DNA of 64,000 nucleotides, taken from NCBI GenBank assembly GCA_014695325.1, contig JACJNZ010000077.1, positions 24,893-88,892 on the forward strand, read 5' to 3'. Below, piece after piece: positions 48,701 to 58,559 of the stretch; positions within the stretch are counted from its first letter, which is position 1; each line of letters begins with the position of its first letter. The notes beneath the pieces are model-generated. The model was not told where the DNA came from. It did no database searches and was given only the letters and a program-made list of their open reading frames with translations. The DNA comes from Cyanobacteria bacterium FACHB-502. GTDB lineage: Bacteria > Cyanobacteriota > Cyanobacteriia > Elainellales > Elainellaceae. A program made the translations under genes and the position numbers.

Positions 48701-50309
48701 CGATCGGCGGGTTCGTCACCTGCGCGAATAGCTGCTGGAAATAGTCGTAGAGCAGCTTAGGGCGATCGGACAGCACAGCGAGCGGCGTATCTGATCCCAT
48801 TGATCCCACGGCTTCTACGCCATCTCGCGCCATCGGAGTTAACAGTAAGCGCACTTCCTCAAAGGTGTATCCGAAGGCGATCTGTTGCTGCATTACGGTC
48901 GTCAGGTCAGGATTCGCTGCCAGAACCGGATCGGCAAGATTCACTTCCGGCAACTGTGCTAAATCCACCAGATATTGATCCAGCCATTCTCGATAGGGAT
49001 TCTCCGTCGCAATCTGCTGTTTAATTTCCTCATCAGCAACAATTCGCCCTTCCTGCATATTCACCAGGAACATCCGTCCCGGTTGCAGTCTTCCCTTTTG
49101 TTTCACCCGCTCTGGCTCGATCGGCAATACACCCGCCTCCGATGCCATAATCACCAGATCATCGTGCGTGACGTAATAGCGAGAAGGACGTAGCCCATTT
49201 CGATCGAGCACTGCCCCCATCATGGTGCCATCCGTAAAGGCGATCGAGGCAGGACCATCCCACGGTTCCATCAGGCAGGAATGGTATTCGTAAAACGCCT
49301 TTTTCTCATCACTCATCGACTCATGCGCTGTCCACGGTTCCGGGATCATCATCATCATGGCGTGGGGGAGCGATCGTCCCGCCAGCACCAGCAGTTCCAG
49401 CGCGTTGTCGAAAATCAGCGAATCGCTGCCGTCAATGTTGATCACCGGGCGAATTTTGTGAATGTCTTCCCCAAATGCCTCTGATTCAAACAGAGACTGA
49501 CGGGCGTGCATCCAGTTGATGTTGCCGCGCAGCGTATTGATTTCCCCGTTGTGGGCAATGTAGCGATAAGGGTGCGATCGCTCCCAGCTTGGAAATGTGT
49601 TGGTACTGAAGCGCGAGTGTACCAACGCCAGCGCACTTTTCAGATCGGGATCATGCAGGTCGGAATAGTATTGCCCCACCTGAACGGGCATTAGCATTCC
49701 CTTATAGACGATCGTGCGGCACGACAAACTAGAGGGATACCAAGCAGAATCAATTTGGGGCGATCGAATGGCACTGTGCGATCGTTTGCGAATCACGTAG
49801 AGCTTCCGTTCAAACGCCAGATCGTCTTTCAGGTCTGGATTTCGCTGGATGAATACCTGCTGCATAAACGGCTCGCTCGCTTTTGCCGAATTGCCCAGCG
49901 ACGCGTTATCTGTTGGCACATCGCGCCAGCCCAGAACCTTCTGCCCTTCTTCTGCCACAATCTGCTCAAACACTCGGCGACCTTCTTCCCGCCGGATAGG
50001 GTCAGGGGAACCGTAGATCATCCCCACCCCATACCGACCTGCCTCTGGAAGCGCGATGTTTTCGGTAGCCGCGACTTTCTTCAGAAACTGGTGCGGAATC
50101 TGGAGCAAAATTCCGGCTCCATCGCCCGTGTTGGTTTCGGCTCCGCAGGCACCCCGGTGGTCGATGTTCAGCAGAATGGTGAGTGCCTGCTCGACAATGT
50201 CGTGGGAGGCTTGCCCTTTCATGTGAACGATGAAGCCAACACCGCAGGCGTCGTGTTCAAATTGTGGATCGTAGAGACCTTGTTTCGGTGGCAGTTGATT
50301 ACTGTTCAT
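45705..50309 (-). CDS. gltB: Glutamate synthase large subunit
   Basis: The 1534-residue protein makes two glutamates from glutamine and 2-oxoglutarate. Cys22 in [10 protein letters not shown] would become the N-terminal nucleophile of the class II amidotransferase after propeptide removal. The FMN/3Fe-4S part has [19 protein letters not shown]. The C-terminal glycine-rich beta-helix (GFGG-type GXXGG repeats) is intact. The adjacent gltD favours the NAD(P)H-dependent over the ferredoxin type. The upstream gap 50310-50916 shows no gene and no clear NtcA box. Confidence 0.97.
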   Translation of the reverse strand: MNSNQLPPKQGLYDPQFEHDACGVGFIVHMKGQASHDIVEQALTILLNIDHRGACGAETNTGDGAGILLQIPHQFLKKVAATENIALPEAGRYGVGMIYGSPDPIRREEGRRVFEQIVAEEGQKVLGWRDVPTDNASLGNSAKASEPFMQQVFIQRNPDLKDDLAFERKLYVIRKRSHSAIRSPQIDSAWYPSSLSCRTIVYKGMLMPVQVGQYYSDLHDPDLKSALALVHSRFSTNTFPSWERSHPYRYIAHNGEINTLRGNINWMHARQSLFESEAFGEDIHKIRPVINIDGSDSLIFDNALELLVLAGRSLPHAMMMMIPEPWTAHESMSDEKKAFYEYHSCLMEPWDGPASIAFTDGTMMGAVLDRNGLRPSRYYVTHDDLVIMASEAGVLPIEPERVKQKGRLQPGRMFLVNMQEGRIVADEEIKQQIATENPYREWLDQYLVDLAQLPEVNLADPVLAANPDLTTVMQQQIAFGYTFEEVRLLLTPMARDGVEAVGSMGSDTPLAVLSDRPKLLYDYFQQLFAQVTNPPIDSIREEIITSADTTIGSERNLLEPVPESCHLIKLKTPILSNEDLAKLKGLNADGFKSVMIPSLFDPKNGVQGLEQAIESICEQADQAIANGVNILILSDRGVNAKQASIPALLAVAGLHHHLIRQGTRTRVGIVLESGEPREVHHYATLIGYGCGGINPYLAFETIANMIDQGLLVGVDYKTACKNYIKAATKGVVKVASKIGISTLQSYRGAQIFEAIGLNQTVIDRYFTWTASRIEGADLEVIAKEAVSRHSHAFPEREVNGHTLDVGGEYQWRKEGEAHLFSPETIHALQKSVRTGSYDQYKTYARLVNEQNQKHFTLRGLLDFKPRQAIPIEEVEPIESIMTRFKTGAMSYGSISKEAHEALAIAMNRIGGKSNTGEGGEDPERYTWTNDRGDSKNSAIKQVASGRFGVTSLYLSQAKEIQIKMAQGAKPGEGGQLPGRKVYPWIAKVRHSTPGVGLISPPPHHDIYSIEDLAELIHDLKNANRNARISVKLVSEVGVGTIAAGVSKAHADVVLISGFDGGTGASPQTSIKHAGLPWELGLAETHQTLVLNNLRSRIVVETDGQMKTGRDVVIAALLGAEEFGFATAPLVTLGCIMMRVCHLNTCPVGVATQDPQLRKNFVGDPEHTVNFMKFIAQETRELMAELGFRTLDEMVGRTEVLEAKQAIDHWKAKGLDISKILYQPEAGDEIGRYCQIAQDHGLEKSLDMTVLLDLCKGAIENGEPVKATLPIKNINRAVGTILGNEITKRHWQGLPEDTVHLHFQGSAGQSFGAFVPKGVTLELEGDANDYFGKGLSGGKIILYPPRNSTFVAEENIIVGNVALYGATSGEMYIRGIAGERFCVRNSGVTAVVEAVGDHGCEYMTGGKVVVLGTTGRNFAAGMSGGVAYILNESGDFANRCNNQMVDLETLNDPEEIAELRQIIQNHAAYTGSEKAKQVLEHWEAILPKFVKVMPRDYKRVLQAIKNAISAGLSGDDALTAAFEENARDVARIGGS

Positions 50310-50916
50310 TGATAAATGCCTTACAAGTGGCAGGAAGTGGGGGCAAAAACCGGTGTTTTTCTATCTCGTTTCAAAAGCGACGCTTCGAGAGCTAATTGAG
50401 AGATTCTCTAATAAGTTATGCGATCGCATCACAGGTCTTAAGGAAATTGTCAGATCTGCATTCTCAACTGGGTGTCATTTAGCAGCATTCGTAACAATTC
50501 GAGAACTTTCATTGACTCAATCATTTGAAGCATTCATTTGGAGCATTAAAAACTAACAAATTTAGAATTTTCAGGGGGTGTTTTACGCAATGCTTCAGGC
50601 AAAAGCGTTTTTTATCATAGCATTGCTACTCGCTGTTCTTAACGGCAACACGAAACACAACTTTATAAAAGACTTTCAAATTAGCCAATTAGTAGGTCAG
50701 CCACGGGTTAACCCCAGATCAATCAATGGTGAGGGGTGTTTACTTGTAGAGAAAGTTTTATTTCGGCGTAAACTATTGATTCCCAATCACTGAATTTACT
50801 GACGGCAAATGGTATCAAAATTATCTTTTTTGGTTTTCCTTAACCTTGCCAACAGAGCCTGACAAATTGCGCTCGTCCAGAAGAAAAAACGCTTTGAGCT
50901 GCGTTGAGCAATAAGC

Positions 50917-50957
50917 CTAAAAACAAAGGGGCTGCAAGAGGGATTTCCCTTACAACC
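50917..50957 (-). terminator. Intrinsic terminator of the 69-residue small gene
   Basis: Read on the minus strand, GGGTTGTAAGGG-AAAT-CCCTCTTGCAGCCC pairs over about 12 bases (with G-U pairs). It is followed by CTTTGTTTTT. It lies 85 bp after the stop of the small gene at 51042 and supports that gene being transcribed. Confidence 0.65.
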
Positions 50958-51041
50958 CAGTTTTAAAGCTCCTTGTGACTGCTACAGTATGACTGCTACA
51001 CAGTCCTTTTCCTGCCAATTGCTGCCAATCAGCTTTTTCTT

Positions 51042-51251
51042 TTAATAGCTATCGTCGCCGCTCACTGTAACCAGAGTCAGCAAATAATTAGCACGATTCA
51101 AACGATCGCTAATGGCTTGTCGCCATTCCAGACTAATCGAGGGATCAGCAAGAATGTCTTGAGCCAACTGCCGATAGGATGCGCTTGTTGCAATATCTAC
51201 CTGATCCAGCAAGCAGAGATTTTTGTAGGCAGTTTGAAGCGAAATCTGCAT
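51042..51251 (-). CDS. Small hypothetical protein (69 residues)
   Basis: The protein (MQISLQTAYKNLCLLDQVDI...) appears to be a small all-helical domain with the segment ISLEWRQAISDRLNRANYLL. I do not recognise a family. Support for a real gene comes from GAGGAAAG six bases before the ATG and an intrinsic terminator downstream. It stands alone on its strand. The 299 bp to the next gene are AT-rich and otherwise featureless. Confidence 0.6.
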   Translation of the reverse strand: MQISLQTAYKNLCLLDQVDIATSASYRQLAQDILADPSISLEWRQAISDRLNRANYLLTLVTVSGDDSY

Positions 51252-51550
51252 AATGTCTTTCCTCGTAGTAAGCCCAAACCGGAGTGAGGCTGGAGCTATC
51301 TATAATTCGTTTATCATCCCCAGAATTTCTTTAATTTGATTCGTTTGTTTTACAGATTGTGCTGGTTCTTTACAAGAGTTCAAATTTTGCCAATTTTATT
51401 TGTAACCAATCCAGTTGAAATTTAGGGCGATCGGACACAAGGGAACTAAAAGATTCTTTTTATTATTCCCTAAAAATTCTTGTTACGCCTTCTCAGTCCT
51501 TGGGAATGCTGAATGTTGAACCTTACTCCTAAGACTTAGTGAGGGAATTC

Positions 51551-52609
51551 ATGAGAATTGCGCCGATCGCTGCTTGTTTGGGGATGCAATGGAAGCAAAA
51601 TCTGCGACCCAGGATTCAGCCTGCCTTTTTCAGTTTGTTTGCGATCGCCCTTTCCCTCGCACTGTTGATCAATGCCTGTAGTATCGGGTTTAATCAGTCG
51701 CTCCAGCCATTGCGAGTAGGAATTCCCAATTGGGTTGGTTTTGATGTTGCACTCTATGGTGAGCCATCGGAGATTTTCAAGCAGCGAGGACTGGACGTTG
51801 AACTGGTGCGATTTGAAAGTAACCAGGATGCTAGCCGGGCAGCAATGCGAGGTAGCCTGGATGCCGCATTTACTTCTTTCTGGGATGTGATGCAGGTTGA
51901 TCCAGGCAATGCCAAACCTGTGGTGTTAATGACGGCTAATATTTCTGCGGGGGCGGATGGAATGGTTGCCACATCGGGTATTCAAGCAGTTGAAGACCTG
52001 CGCGGCAAGCGAGTCGGTGCAAAGCTAGGAACCGTCAATCATTTGATTTTATTAGAGGCACTGAAAGCGCATCAAGTTCAACCCAGCGAAGTCGAAATTC
52101 TCGATTATTCTAATGAGGTCGCAGCGGAGCAAGTTGCATCTGGAGCGATCGATGCTGCTGTCTTGTGGGAGCCAATGCTAAGTGAAACGGCTGCAAAGAT
52201 CAAGGGCAACGTCATTCATACTACTAAACAGGTTGATAGCTTAGTCATAGACATATTGATGTCTAGTGACAGCATGATGAATGCCAAAAAAGCAGAATTA
52301 AAGCAGTTCATGCTGGCATGGTTTGACATTATGCACGCCGTCGAAACAAAGCCGACTCAGGTATTTGACACCGTTGGGCAAAAACTTGGACAAAGCGGTG
52401 AAGCTTTTGCGAGTGACTATGCAGGACTAGAAAAAGGAGACATCGCTTTAAACCAACGCATGTTTCAGGCAAATGGTCGCCTCAAGGCTGCACAAGCCGA
52501 AATTGTTCAGCTATTGCAGACCGATCGCCGTCATGGTCGCACGATTCGACAAGATGTGGAAATCGGTGGAGCACTGGTCAGTGAGGCAATGAAAGCATGG
52601 AAGCCATGA
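51551..52609 (+). CDS. ABC-transporter-like solute-binding lipoprotein (NMT1/SsuA type)
   Basis: The 352-residue protein has a lipoprotein signal (FFSLFAIALSLALLINAC) and a type II periplasmic binding fold of the NMT1/SsuA/ThiY group, with RVGIPNWVGFDVALYGEPSE and RGKRVGAKLGTVNHLI. Such proteins bind taurine, sulfonates, nitrate or pyrimidine precursors. No permease or ATPase is near. It overlaps the downstream sensor kinase start (ATGA), so it may serve as that kinase's sensory subunit. ATG 51551 is preferred, with GAGGGA upstream. Confidence 0.88.
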   Translation: MRIAPIAACLGMQWKQNLRPRIQPAFFSLFAIALSLALLINACSIGFNQSLQPLRVGIPNWVGFDVALYGEPSEIFKQRGLDVELVRFESNQDASRAAMRGSLDAAFTSFWDVMQVDPGNAKPVVLMTANISAGADGMVATSGIQAVEDLRGKRVGAKLGTVNHLILLEALKAHQVQPSEVEILDYSNEVAAEQVASGAIDAAVLWEPMLSETAAKIKGNVIHTTKQVDSLVIDILMSSDSMMNAKKAELKQFMLAWFDIMHAVETKPTQVFDTVGQKLGQSGEAFASDYAGLEKGDIALNQRMFQANGRLKAAQAEIVQLLQTDRRHGRTIRQDVEIGGALVSEAMKAWKP

Positions 52610-54354
52610 AGAAATATCCCTCTCGATTTGGAAATCATTCTTTATCTCGTCAACTACTTGCCGGATTTGGTCTTTCCTTGGTGACCGTTGGCTTAACTAC
52701 CTTAGGATTAAACTACTTCCTGATCCAAGTGAAACTGGAGCAGGAGCTTCAGCAGCGTGCCCAATCGATTACGCAGGGAGTCGGGTTTTCCACCGAAGGT
52801 TTGCTCGAACTGGGCAATACCAGCATCATCAAGCGCATTGTTCAAAACTATGCCACGCTCCCCACCGTGGTTGAAGTGGCGATCGTCAGTCCTGATGGGC
52901 AAACTCTCGCTCGTAGCGGCACAGTATCACAAAGTCTGCCCTATGCCTCGATTTATCCAGAACTGGCGCAGGATTTGCAGCAAGCGTCTCGCACAGGTTC
53001 AGACACAAGCTCTAGAACGACGGTGGACGGCAAAGCGGCACTGGTAGAAATTTTGCCCTTTAGCAGCAGCCTGTTTGGTCAAGCAGACCAACGCGGATTG
53101 GTGGTTGCGATTCTTGATGTCGAAAAATTGCAGCAGCAGACCTGGCAAACTTTCTCGGCTTCAACGCTGACGCTGCTGGTTGGAATGTTAGTGATTCTGG
53201 TACTCATGACGATGCTAGTCCAGCAGACAATCCTGCGTCCAATTCAGCGTTTGAACAAAGCGATTACAGAAAGTCAAAGTATCGATCGTTTTGTGATGCC
53301 ATCGGAATTGCCGGATAACGAAATTCAGTTTCTTGCCCAGACAATTCAGGCGGCGGCAATGCGAGTCGAAGCATATCAGCAGCTTGAGCAGGAAGTCACA
53401 CAGCGCAAACAGGCAGAAGCAGCTTTACTTCAGTCAGAGGCACGGCTTCGACAGCAGGCACAGGATTTAGAACAAGCTATTCAGGATTTTCAGCACGCAC
53501 AGATGCAGCTGATTCAGAGTGAGAAGATGTCTGCACTTGGAAATCTTGTGGCTGGCGTTGCTCACGAAATCAACAATCCGATCGGATTCCTAAAAGGCAG
53601 CCTCGGTAACACAACGGAATATGTTGAGGATTTGCTGAGCCATTTGCATCAGTACCAGCAGGCATATCCTGATCCGGTCTCCACGATTCAAGACCATGCA
53701 GAAACGATCGATCTGGAATTCCTGGTCAAAGACTTACCCAAACTCATTAACTCGATGAAAGGTGCAACGGAACGGATACGCGATATCAGCACCAGCCTGA
53801 GAGCATTCTCAAGAGCCGACACAGACCATCCGGTAGAGTTCAATTTGCATGAAGGCATTGACAGCACAATCCTGATTCTCAAATACCGCCTCAAAGCAAA
53901 CGAGGAACGTCCGGCGATCGAAGTTGTACGGCTGTATGACAATATTCCGGTAGTTTCCTGTTTTCCAGGACAGCTTAATCAGGTATTTATGAACATTCTG
54001 GCGAATGCGATCGATGCACTGGAGGAATCAAATCAGGGACACAGCTTTGAATCACTCAAAGAAAAGCCCAACCGAATTACGATTAAAACTGGCATGACAG
54101 ATGATAAACAATCTGTTGTCATTCGAATCAAAGACAATGGAATTGGAATGACGGAGGACGTGAAGCAAAAAATTTATGATCATTTGTTCACGACTAAGGG
54201 AGTCGGAAAAGGAACGGGATTAGGCTTGGCGATCGCCTATGAAGTGATTGTAAATAAGCACGCTGGCAGAATTAGCTGTGGTTCTACTCCAGGAAATGGA
54301 ACAGAATTCACGATTGAAATTCCCGTGCAGCAGCAGCAGCAGCAGGCAGCATGA
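52606..54354 (+). CDS. Membrane sensor histidine kinase
   Basis: The 582-residue kinase has a helix at residues 15-40, a periplasmic domain of about 145 residues, a second helix (LTLLVGMLVILVLMTMLV), a HAMP region, a coiled coil (EQEVTQRKQAEAALLQSEAR) and a HisKA dimer with the phospho-accepting histidine in VAGVAHEINNPIGFLKGS. HATPase motifs follow: MNILANAIDALEES (N box), IKDNGIGMT and GVGKGTGLGLAIAYE. The protein ends in a polyglutamine run. Its ATG overlaps the solute-binding-protein stop. No response regulator is adjacent. ATG 52597 would add three residues. Confidence 0.92.
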   Translation: MKKYPSRFGNHSLSRQLLAGFGLSLVTVGLTTLGLNYFLIQVKLEQELQQRAQSITQGVGFSTEGLLELGNTSIIKRIVQNYATLPTVVEVAIVSPDGQTLARSGTVSQSLPYASIYPELAQDLQQASRTGSDTSSRTTVDGKAALVEILPFSSSLFGQADQRGLVVAILDVEKLQQQTWQTFSASTLTLLVGMLVILVLMTMLVQQTILRPIQRLNKAITESQSIDRFVMPSELPDNEIQFLAQTIQAAAMRVEAYQQLEQEVTQRKQAEAALLQSEARLRQQAQDLEQAIQDFQHAQMQLIQSEKMSALGNLVAGVAHEINNPIGFLKGSLGNTTEYVEDLLSHLHQYQQAYPDPVSTIQDHAETIDLEFLVKDLPKLINSMKGATERIRDISTSLRAFSRADTDHPVEFNLHEGIDSTILILKYRLKANEERPAIEVVRLYDNIPVVSCFPGQLNQVFMNILANAIDALEESNQGHSFESLKEKPNRITIKTGMTDDKQSVVIRIKDNGIGMTEDVKQKIYDHLFTTKGVGKGTGLGLAIAYEVIVNKHAGRISCGSTPGNGTEFTIEIPVQQQQQQAA

Positions 54355-54389
54355 TCACGATTAAAACGGTGATGCAGCAATGCCAGAGA

Positions 54390-55178
54390 CTATCCTAAAT
54401 AAGTCATCTTGTGCGTCATTCCACCATCAATCGTCAGATTCACACCTGTAATAAATCCAGCTTCCTCTGAAGCCAGATAAAGCACCATCGCTGCAATATC
54501 TTCGGGTTTACCAACTCGTCCCACCGGGTGCTGCTGATGGTCGGCTTCGCTGAGTTTTGGTAGGCGACGCTTCGATCGCTTTTGCCATTCACTGACCGCA
54601 ATCCAGCCCGGACTGATACAGTTCACGCGAATTTGAGGACCGAGGCTATTTGCCAGCGCATGGGTCAACGCGACTAGTCCACCCTTTGTAGTGGAATAAG
54701 CTTCGGTATCAGGTTCAGACATCGCTGCTCTCGTGGAGGCAATATTGACAATTGCTCCGCTCTGCCGCCTCAGATAGGGAACGGCATATTTTGTGCAGAG
54801 AAACACACCCGTCAGGTTAACGCCCAGCATTCGATTCCAGCGTTCCAGAGTGAGCTGTTCGATCGGCTCATTGTTTGGATTAGCAATCCCCGCATTGTTC
54901 ACCAGAAGATCCAGGCGATTAAATTCTGCGATCGTTTGCTCCACCATCGATCGAACTGCTGTTTCATCTGCCACATCGGTTTTCACAAACCGCACCTGTC
55001 CCAGTTCTCGATATTCCTCGATCGTCTCTTGTCCTGCCTCAGCATCTTGGTCAGCAATTATCACTCGTGCTCCTGCCTGCAACAGCCGCAGCGCGATCGC
55101 TTTGCCAATGCCCTGTGCTCCACCAGTGACGATCGCCACCTTGTCTAAAAAATTCTTTTGCTGCTCGAATATGGTCAT
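54390..55178 (-). CDS. Short-chain dehydrogenase/reductase
   Basis: The 262-residue protein is a classical SDR. The cofactor motif is VTGGAQGIGKAIA, the structural NNAG is in LLVNNAGIANP, and the catalytic Ser-Tyr-Lys are in NIASTRAAMSEPDTEAYSTTKGG. An aspartate after the glycine motif (VIIADQDAEA) favours NAD over NADP. Similar proteins are called glucose 1-dehydrogenase-like. It converges with the kinase gene. The substrate is unknown. Confidence 0.9.
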   Translation of the reverse strand: MTIFEQQKNFLDKVAIVTGGAQGIGKAIALRLLQAGARVIIADQDAEAGQETIEEYRELGQVRFVKTDVADETAVRSMVEQTIAEFNRLDLLVNNAGIANPNNEPIEQLTLERWNRMLGVNLTGVFLCTKYAVPYLRRQSGAIVNIASTRAAMSEPDTEAYSTTKGGLVALTHALANSLGPQIRVNCISPGWIAVSEWQKRSKRRLPKLSEADHQQHPVGRVGKPEDIAAMVLYLASEEAGFITGVNLTIDGGMTHKMTYLG

Positions 55179-55318
55179 TTCCAGAAAGATTTAGTACAAT
55201 TGAACTACAAGCCCAATATATTGAAGCCATTTCTGAAGCCACTTTTGAAGCCACTTAAGGTCAGACTCTACCTAGTCAAATTTCATCAAGAGCGACTCGA
55301 CTTCAAGGATTTTGAACG

Positions 55319-55768
55319 ATGACTCACGCTAAAGTAACCCCTCTCAAGCCACAAACCGAGCAATCGCTGCACAAAACGTTTAGGCGTCCGATCGCCGATA
55401 TCCTGGCTGACCTAGCAAAACCCATTCCCCGTCGCTTTATCGGACAGCTTGAGAAAAAAGACCGCAGAACTGGGAAAGTCAGCTATCTAGACTATATTCC
55501 CTGGTATCACGTCGCAAAACTGCTCGACTTCTACGCACCGGCCTGGGAAGGGGAAATTACCCACATTCAGGTGATGGGGGAACGGATTGTGCTGACCTAC
55601 TCGCTGACCATTCACGCCGAAGAAGGTGATTTTGTTCGCACCGCAACCGGACAAGAACTGCTTGACTGCGGCAGCTATGGCGATCCTTCCAGCAACGCGG
55701 AATCGATGGCGTTTCGCCGTGCTGCCGCTAAGTTTGGGCTGGGCTTAGATCTGTACGACAAGGATTAA
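55319..55768 (+). CDS. Rad52/DdrA-like single-strand annealing family protein
   Basis: The 149-residue protein carries the Rad52-superfamily core: YLDYIPWYHVAKLLDFYAPA, then the beta segment ERIVLTYSLTIHAEEGDFVR and the conserved NAESMAFRRAAAKFGLGLDL helix. Members bind single-stranded DNA and anneal strands in repair or phage recombination. Cyanobacteria carry a short chromosomal version, which this resembles. No phage genes are near. A good terminator follows. Confidence 0.75.
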   Translation: MTHAKVTPLKPQTEQSLHKTFRRPIADILADLAKPIPRRFIGQLEKKDRRTGKVSYLDYIPWYHVAKLLDFYAPAWEGEITHIQVMGERIVLTYSLTIHAEEGDFVRTATGQELLDCGSYGDPSSNAESMAFRRAAAKFGLGLDLYDKD

Positions 55769-55864
55769 TTGCTCTGTTCTGCTGCTGAGGCAAACTGATT
55801 GGCTGAAATCTTGCCTAAAATCCTGCCTAAAATGACGACTTTGCTGAGATAGCTCCAAAATTTT

Positions 55865-55900
55865 GCCCCTCAACTCGGTCGCAGTTAGGGGCTTTGTTTT
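55865..55900 (+). terminator. Intrinsic terminator downstream of the Rad52-like gene
   Basis: GCCCCTCAAC and GTTAGGGGC pair with one bulge around a nine-base loop, followed by TTTGTTTT. It lies about 97 bp after the stop codon. Confidence 0.75.
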
Positions 55901-56018
55901 AGTCTTTTGCTGAAAGAGCAACAGCAGGATAGATCACACAGTGGAACCTCAGAACCCAGTTTGCCTTCTAACGCTTAGTAGATATTGCAAATGGTGAGTG
56001 CTGCAATCCCTTTTTGAG

Positions 56019-56092
56019 GGCGAACGAGGGGACTCGAACCCCCGAGTGGCGGAACCACAATCCGCTGCCTTAACCACTTGGCCACGCTCGCC
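56019..56092 (-). tRNA. trnH: tRNA-His (anticodon GTG)
   Basis: The minus-strand cloverleaf has acceptor arms GCGAGCG and CGTTCGC. It carries the encoded extra G at position -1 opposite the C73 discriminator, diagnostic for tRNA-His. The anticodon loop is TTGTGGT within GCGGA...TCCGC, and the T loop is GGTTCGAGTCC. CCA is not encoded. Confidence 0.97.
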
Positions 56093-56190
56093 ATGCGTTA
56101 GTCATTATAGCATCCTGCTTCACAGTTGATCTAGATGTCATAATCAAGCGGGAGATAGGTAATTTGAGTTCAGCAATTGGGCGATCGAGC

Positions 56191-56580
56191 ATGAAACATT
56201 TTCGCAGACTGACCATTGCAGGCATTGTTTTTGCAGGACTGGGAGCAGCACTGGCAATCACGAACCCACGCCCAGCATCGTTCGATCAATACGCGACCGA
56301 GCGACTCAGCGAATATTTGCAGACCGAAGTTTGCCCCGATGCAGGTAGCCTGCTCACGGGTGCTTGCAGTCAGGCAATTCAGGACAATCAGACCGCGATC
56401 GCCAGCCTAGTTGCCAAGGGAACACGTCGCGAGAATTACGGGCTGTGGAGCGTCTATCAAACCAACCTGTCTCTCGATCCGCTGCTGCCGTCGCTGCTGG
56501 ATGGGTCATTGCCGTCCTACTACGTTGAGACGATCGGCATTCTAAACGGATTTCACATTATTAAAGCCGAGGAGCGTTAA
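56191..56580 (+). CDS. DUF4359 family protein
   Basis: The 129-residue protein has an N-terminal signal or anchor (FRRLTIAGIVFAGLGAALAI). A conserved cyanobacterial domain follows, with NPRPASFDQYATERLSEYLQ, two cysteines (TEVCPDAGSLLTGACSQ) probably forming a disulfide, and RRENYGLWSVYQTNL. It is probably exported. The function is unknown. ATG 56191 is preferred over a TTG nine codons upstream. Confidence 0.8.
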   Translation: MKHFRRLTIAGIVFAGLGAALAITNPRPASFDQYATERLSEYLQTEVCPDAGSLLTGACSQAIQDNQTAIASLVAKGTRRENYGLWSVYQTNLSLDPLLPSLLDGSLPSYYVETIGILNGFHIIKAEER

Positions 56581-56668
56581 GGGCAGGTTGCAAAGAAGGC
56601 ATTACTACCCAAACTGAACAACGGAACAAAGGAGTCAATATACTGCTCCAACCTTCTTTTACAGGCTT

Positions 56669-57463
56669 CTACAGGTCTGGCGATTCCAAAAAAGGAGTTT
56701 CGGGTTCTAAGGCGGGTTCCAGAACAGGTTCTAAAACGTCTGCTGGAGCAAGTTCTGGAGAAGGCTCAACCCCTTCGGAAAACTGCGGCTCAATCACAGG
56801 CAGACGCCCCGATCGCTTCAAAATTAGCATTTGTTGCCCCACCACCGGACTCCGGGCAATGCGCTGGTCTTCTAGATCAAGAATTTCGAGCTGCGTAAAG
56901 TCAAACTGGCGCGATCGCTCCCAGAGTTCGCGGGCCAGCTGGTCTTGAGTTTCAGCAGGCAGGCTATACCAACGATCGCCTAGAGTCAACGTTAGATGAT
57001 GCCGGACTCCGGGCTGCACAGATAGGATAAATGCCTCGCCGTAGGATTCTGTCACCTGCGCCAGCTTTTCCTGAAGGCGGATCAGCTTTTCGGGCGAGAG
57101 GGCAGGTTCAGGACGAGAAGCCCTGGATTCGGGAGCGCGCAGCTCCTGGCTGGAAGTCGGAGGCTCCTCAACCGAAGAAACCGCAGGGCGAGACAGCGTA
57201 GAAGCAAGCCACAAGAGCAGAGTGAGTAGGGCGATCGTGATTCCGGTGAGAACAGGTTTCGACAAACGACGATTCCAGGGAGCCGGGAGCAACCCTTGCA
57301 CAAAGGGCAGAATTGTATTCCACCAAAGTTTTCCAGCCGATCGCAGCAAATTGCCACCGAGCTTCACGCCTGCTGCCAGCACTGTCTGAGCAATGCCGCT
57401 GAATTGTCCCAGCAAACGCTGAAGGGTGGCGGCTTTAGAAGGGGATTTTGGCTCCTGGGTCAT
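56669..57463 (-). CDS. Conserved cyanobacterial membrane protein of unknown function
   Basis: The 264-residue protein has an amphipathic N-terminal part, one transmembrane helix (VLTGITIALLTLLLWLAS, about residues 72-92), a proline/serine-rich linker, and a compact alpha/beta domain (SPEKLIRLQEKLAQVTESYG, then VGQQMLILKRSGR). The C-terminal 40 residues are a Glu-Pro-rich tail. I recognise the pattern from cyanobacterial hypothetical proteins but cannot name a function. It diverges from panB. Confidence 0.7.
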   Translation of the reverse strand: MTQEPKSPSKAATLQRLLGQFSGIAQTVLAAGVKLGGNLLRSAGKLWWNTILPFVQGLLPAPWNRRLSKPVLTGITIALLTLLLWLASTLSRPAVSSVEEPPTSSQELRAPESRASRPEPALSPEKLIRLQEKLAQVTESYGEAFILSVQPGVRHHLTLTLGDRWYSLPAETQDQLARELWERSRQFDFTQLEILDLEDQRIARSPVVGQQMLILKRSGRLPVIEPQFSEGVEPSPELAPADVLEPVLEPALEPETPFLESPDL

Positions 57464-57591
57464 GGCTGTCTCCGCACAGTGTCAAGTCTTCCTGATACTC
57501 TCAAAGAAATGGTAGGAGAAATCCTGTCCCTCGCGGGAGCGAGAATTTAATTCACCCACAAATCATTACATTTATCGTCGGTCAAGCATTT

Positions 57592-58389
57592 ATGGCAGTC
57601 ACCACACAGCAGCTCATTCGTTACAAACAGCAGGGACGGAAAATTGTAGTCCTGACTGCCTGGGACTATCTGATCGCGCAAGTGCTGGATCAGTCGGGGG
57701 TGGATGTGATTTTGGTGGGCGATTCCCTGGCAATGGTCGCCCTGGGCTATGAAACGACCGTGCCCCTGACGCTGGACGAAATTCTGCACCATGCCAAAGC
57801 CGTCCGTCGAGCGGTCAAAAATGCTCTACTGGTGCTTGATCTGCCGTTTCTGAGCTATCAGGAAGATGCGGTGCAGGCAATGCGATCGGCAGGACGGGCA
57901 CTCAAGGAAGCCGGAGTCCAGGCAGTCAAGCTCGAAGGCGGCTATCCGGCAATGGCAGAAACCGTGAAACGGCTGGTTCAGGCAGGCATTCCCGTGATGG
58001 GTCATGTCGGACTCACGCCCCAATCCGTCCATCAGCTTGGTGGATTTCGCAAGCAGGGCACTTCCCCCGAAGCCGCTGCCCGCATCCTGGAAGAATCGAT
58101 CGCCCTCCAGGCAGCCGGAGCCTTTTCGATCATCCTGGAACACATCCCCGCAGACTTAGCCGCCCAAATCACTGAAAAGCTCACGATTCCGACAATCGGC
58201 ATTGGCGCAGGCGATCACTGCGATGGTCAGGTGCTTGTGACCTCTGATTTACTTGGAATGGGTGAATGGCAACCGCCCTTTGCTAAGAAATATGCAAATT
58301 TGAGAGAGGCGATCGGGCAGGCAGTGCAGCAGTTTGGAGATGAGGTGAGAGGGAGTGGAACAGTGGGGGATGAGGGGACAGGAGAATAG
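57592..58389 (+). CDS. panB: 3-methyl-2-oxobutanoate hydroxymethyltransferase
   Basis: The 265-residue TIM-barrel enzyme makes ketopantoate, the first committed step to pantothenate and coenzyme A. Metal-binding residues are in [14 protein letters not shown] and [31 protein letters not shown] and [16 protein letters not shown] are family signatures. The C-terminus ([15 protein letters not shown]) is longer and less conserved than usual. panC is not adjacent. Confidence 0.96.
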   Translation: MAVTTQQLIRYKQQGRKIVVLTAWDYLIAQVLDQSGVDVILVGDSLAMVALGYETTVPLTLDEILHHAKAVRRAVKNALLVLDLPFLSYQEDAVQAMRSAGRALKEAGVQAVKLEGGYPAMAETVKRLVQAGIPVMGHVGLTPQSVHQLGGFRKQGTSPEAAARILEESIALQAAGAFSIILEHIPADLAAQITEKLTIPTIGIGAGDHCDGQVLVTSDLLGMGEWQPPFAKKYANLREAIGQAVQQFGDEVRGSGTVGDEGTGE

Positions 58390-58521
58390 GAAATCATGCG
58401 GCTCGTGATTGAGGCCAAAGGTGGTTCCAACGCCCTATCTAACTCCTGTACTTTCTAACTCCCGTACTTTAACGATCTATCCCCTCTCACCTTCCTGACT
58501 GCCTTCCTAACTGCCTTTACT

Positions 58522-58559
58522 CTAGAACTGCCTCAAAAAGCTAGAACTGCCTCAAAAAG
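58522..58559. repeat. 19-bp exact tandem duplication at the pheS stop codon
   Basis: CTAGAACTGCCTCAAAAAG occurs twice in a row. The right copy contains the pheS stop codon and last codons; the left copy lies just beyond the gene. A single slippage event after the stop explains it. Confidence 0.9.

Noticed and set aside
50578..50793. 71-residue frame upstream of gltB with a hydrophobic start
   Set aside because: No ribosome site, a non-ATG first codon and no recognisable protein pattern; probably chance in an AT-rich leader.
50310..50916. NtcA box or glutamine riboswitch upstream of gltB
   Set aside because: I found no convincing GTA-N8-TAC at suitable spacing and no glnA-type RNA motif.
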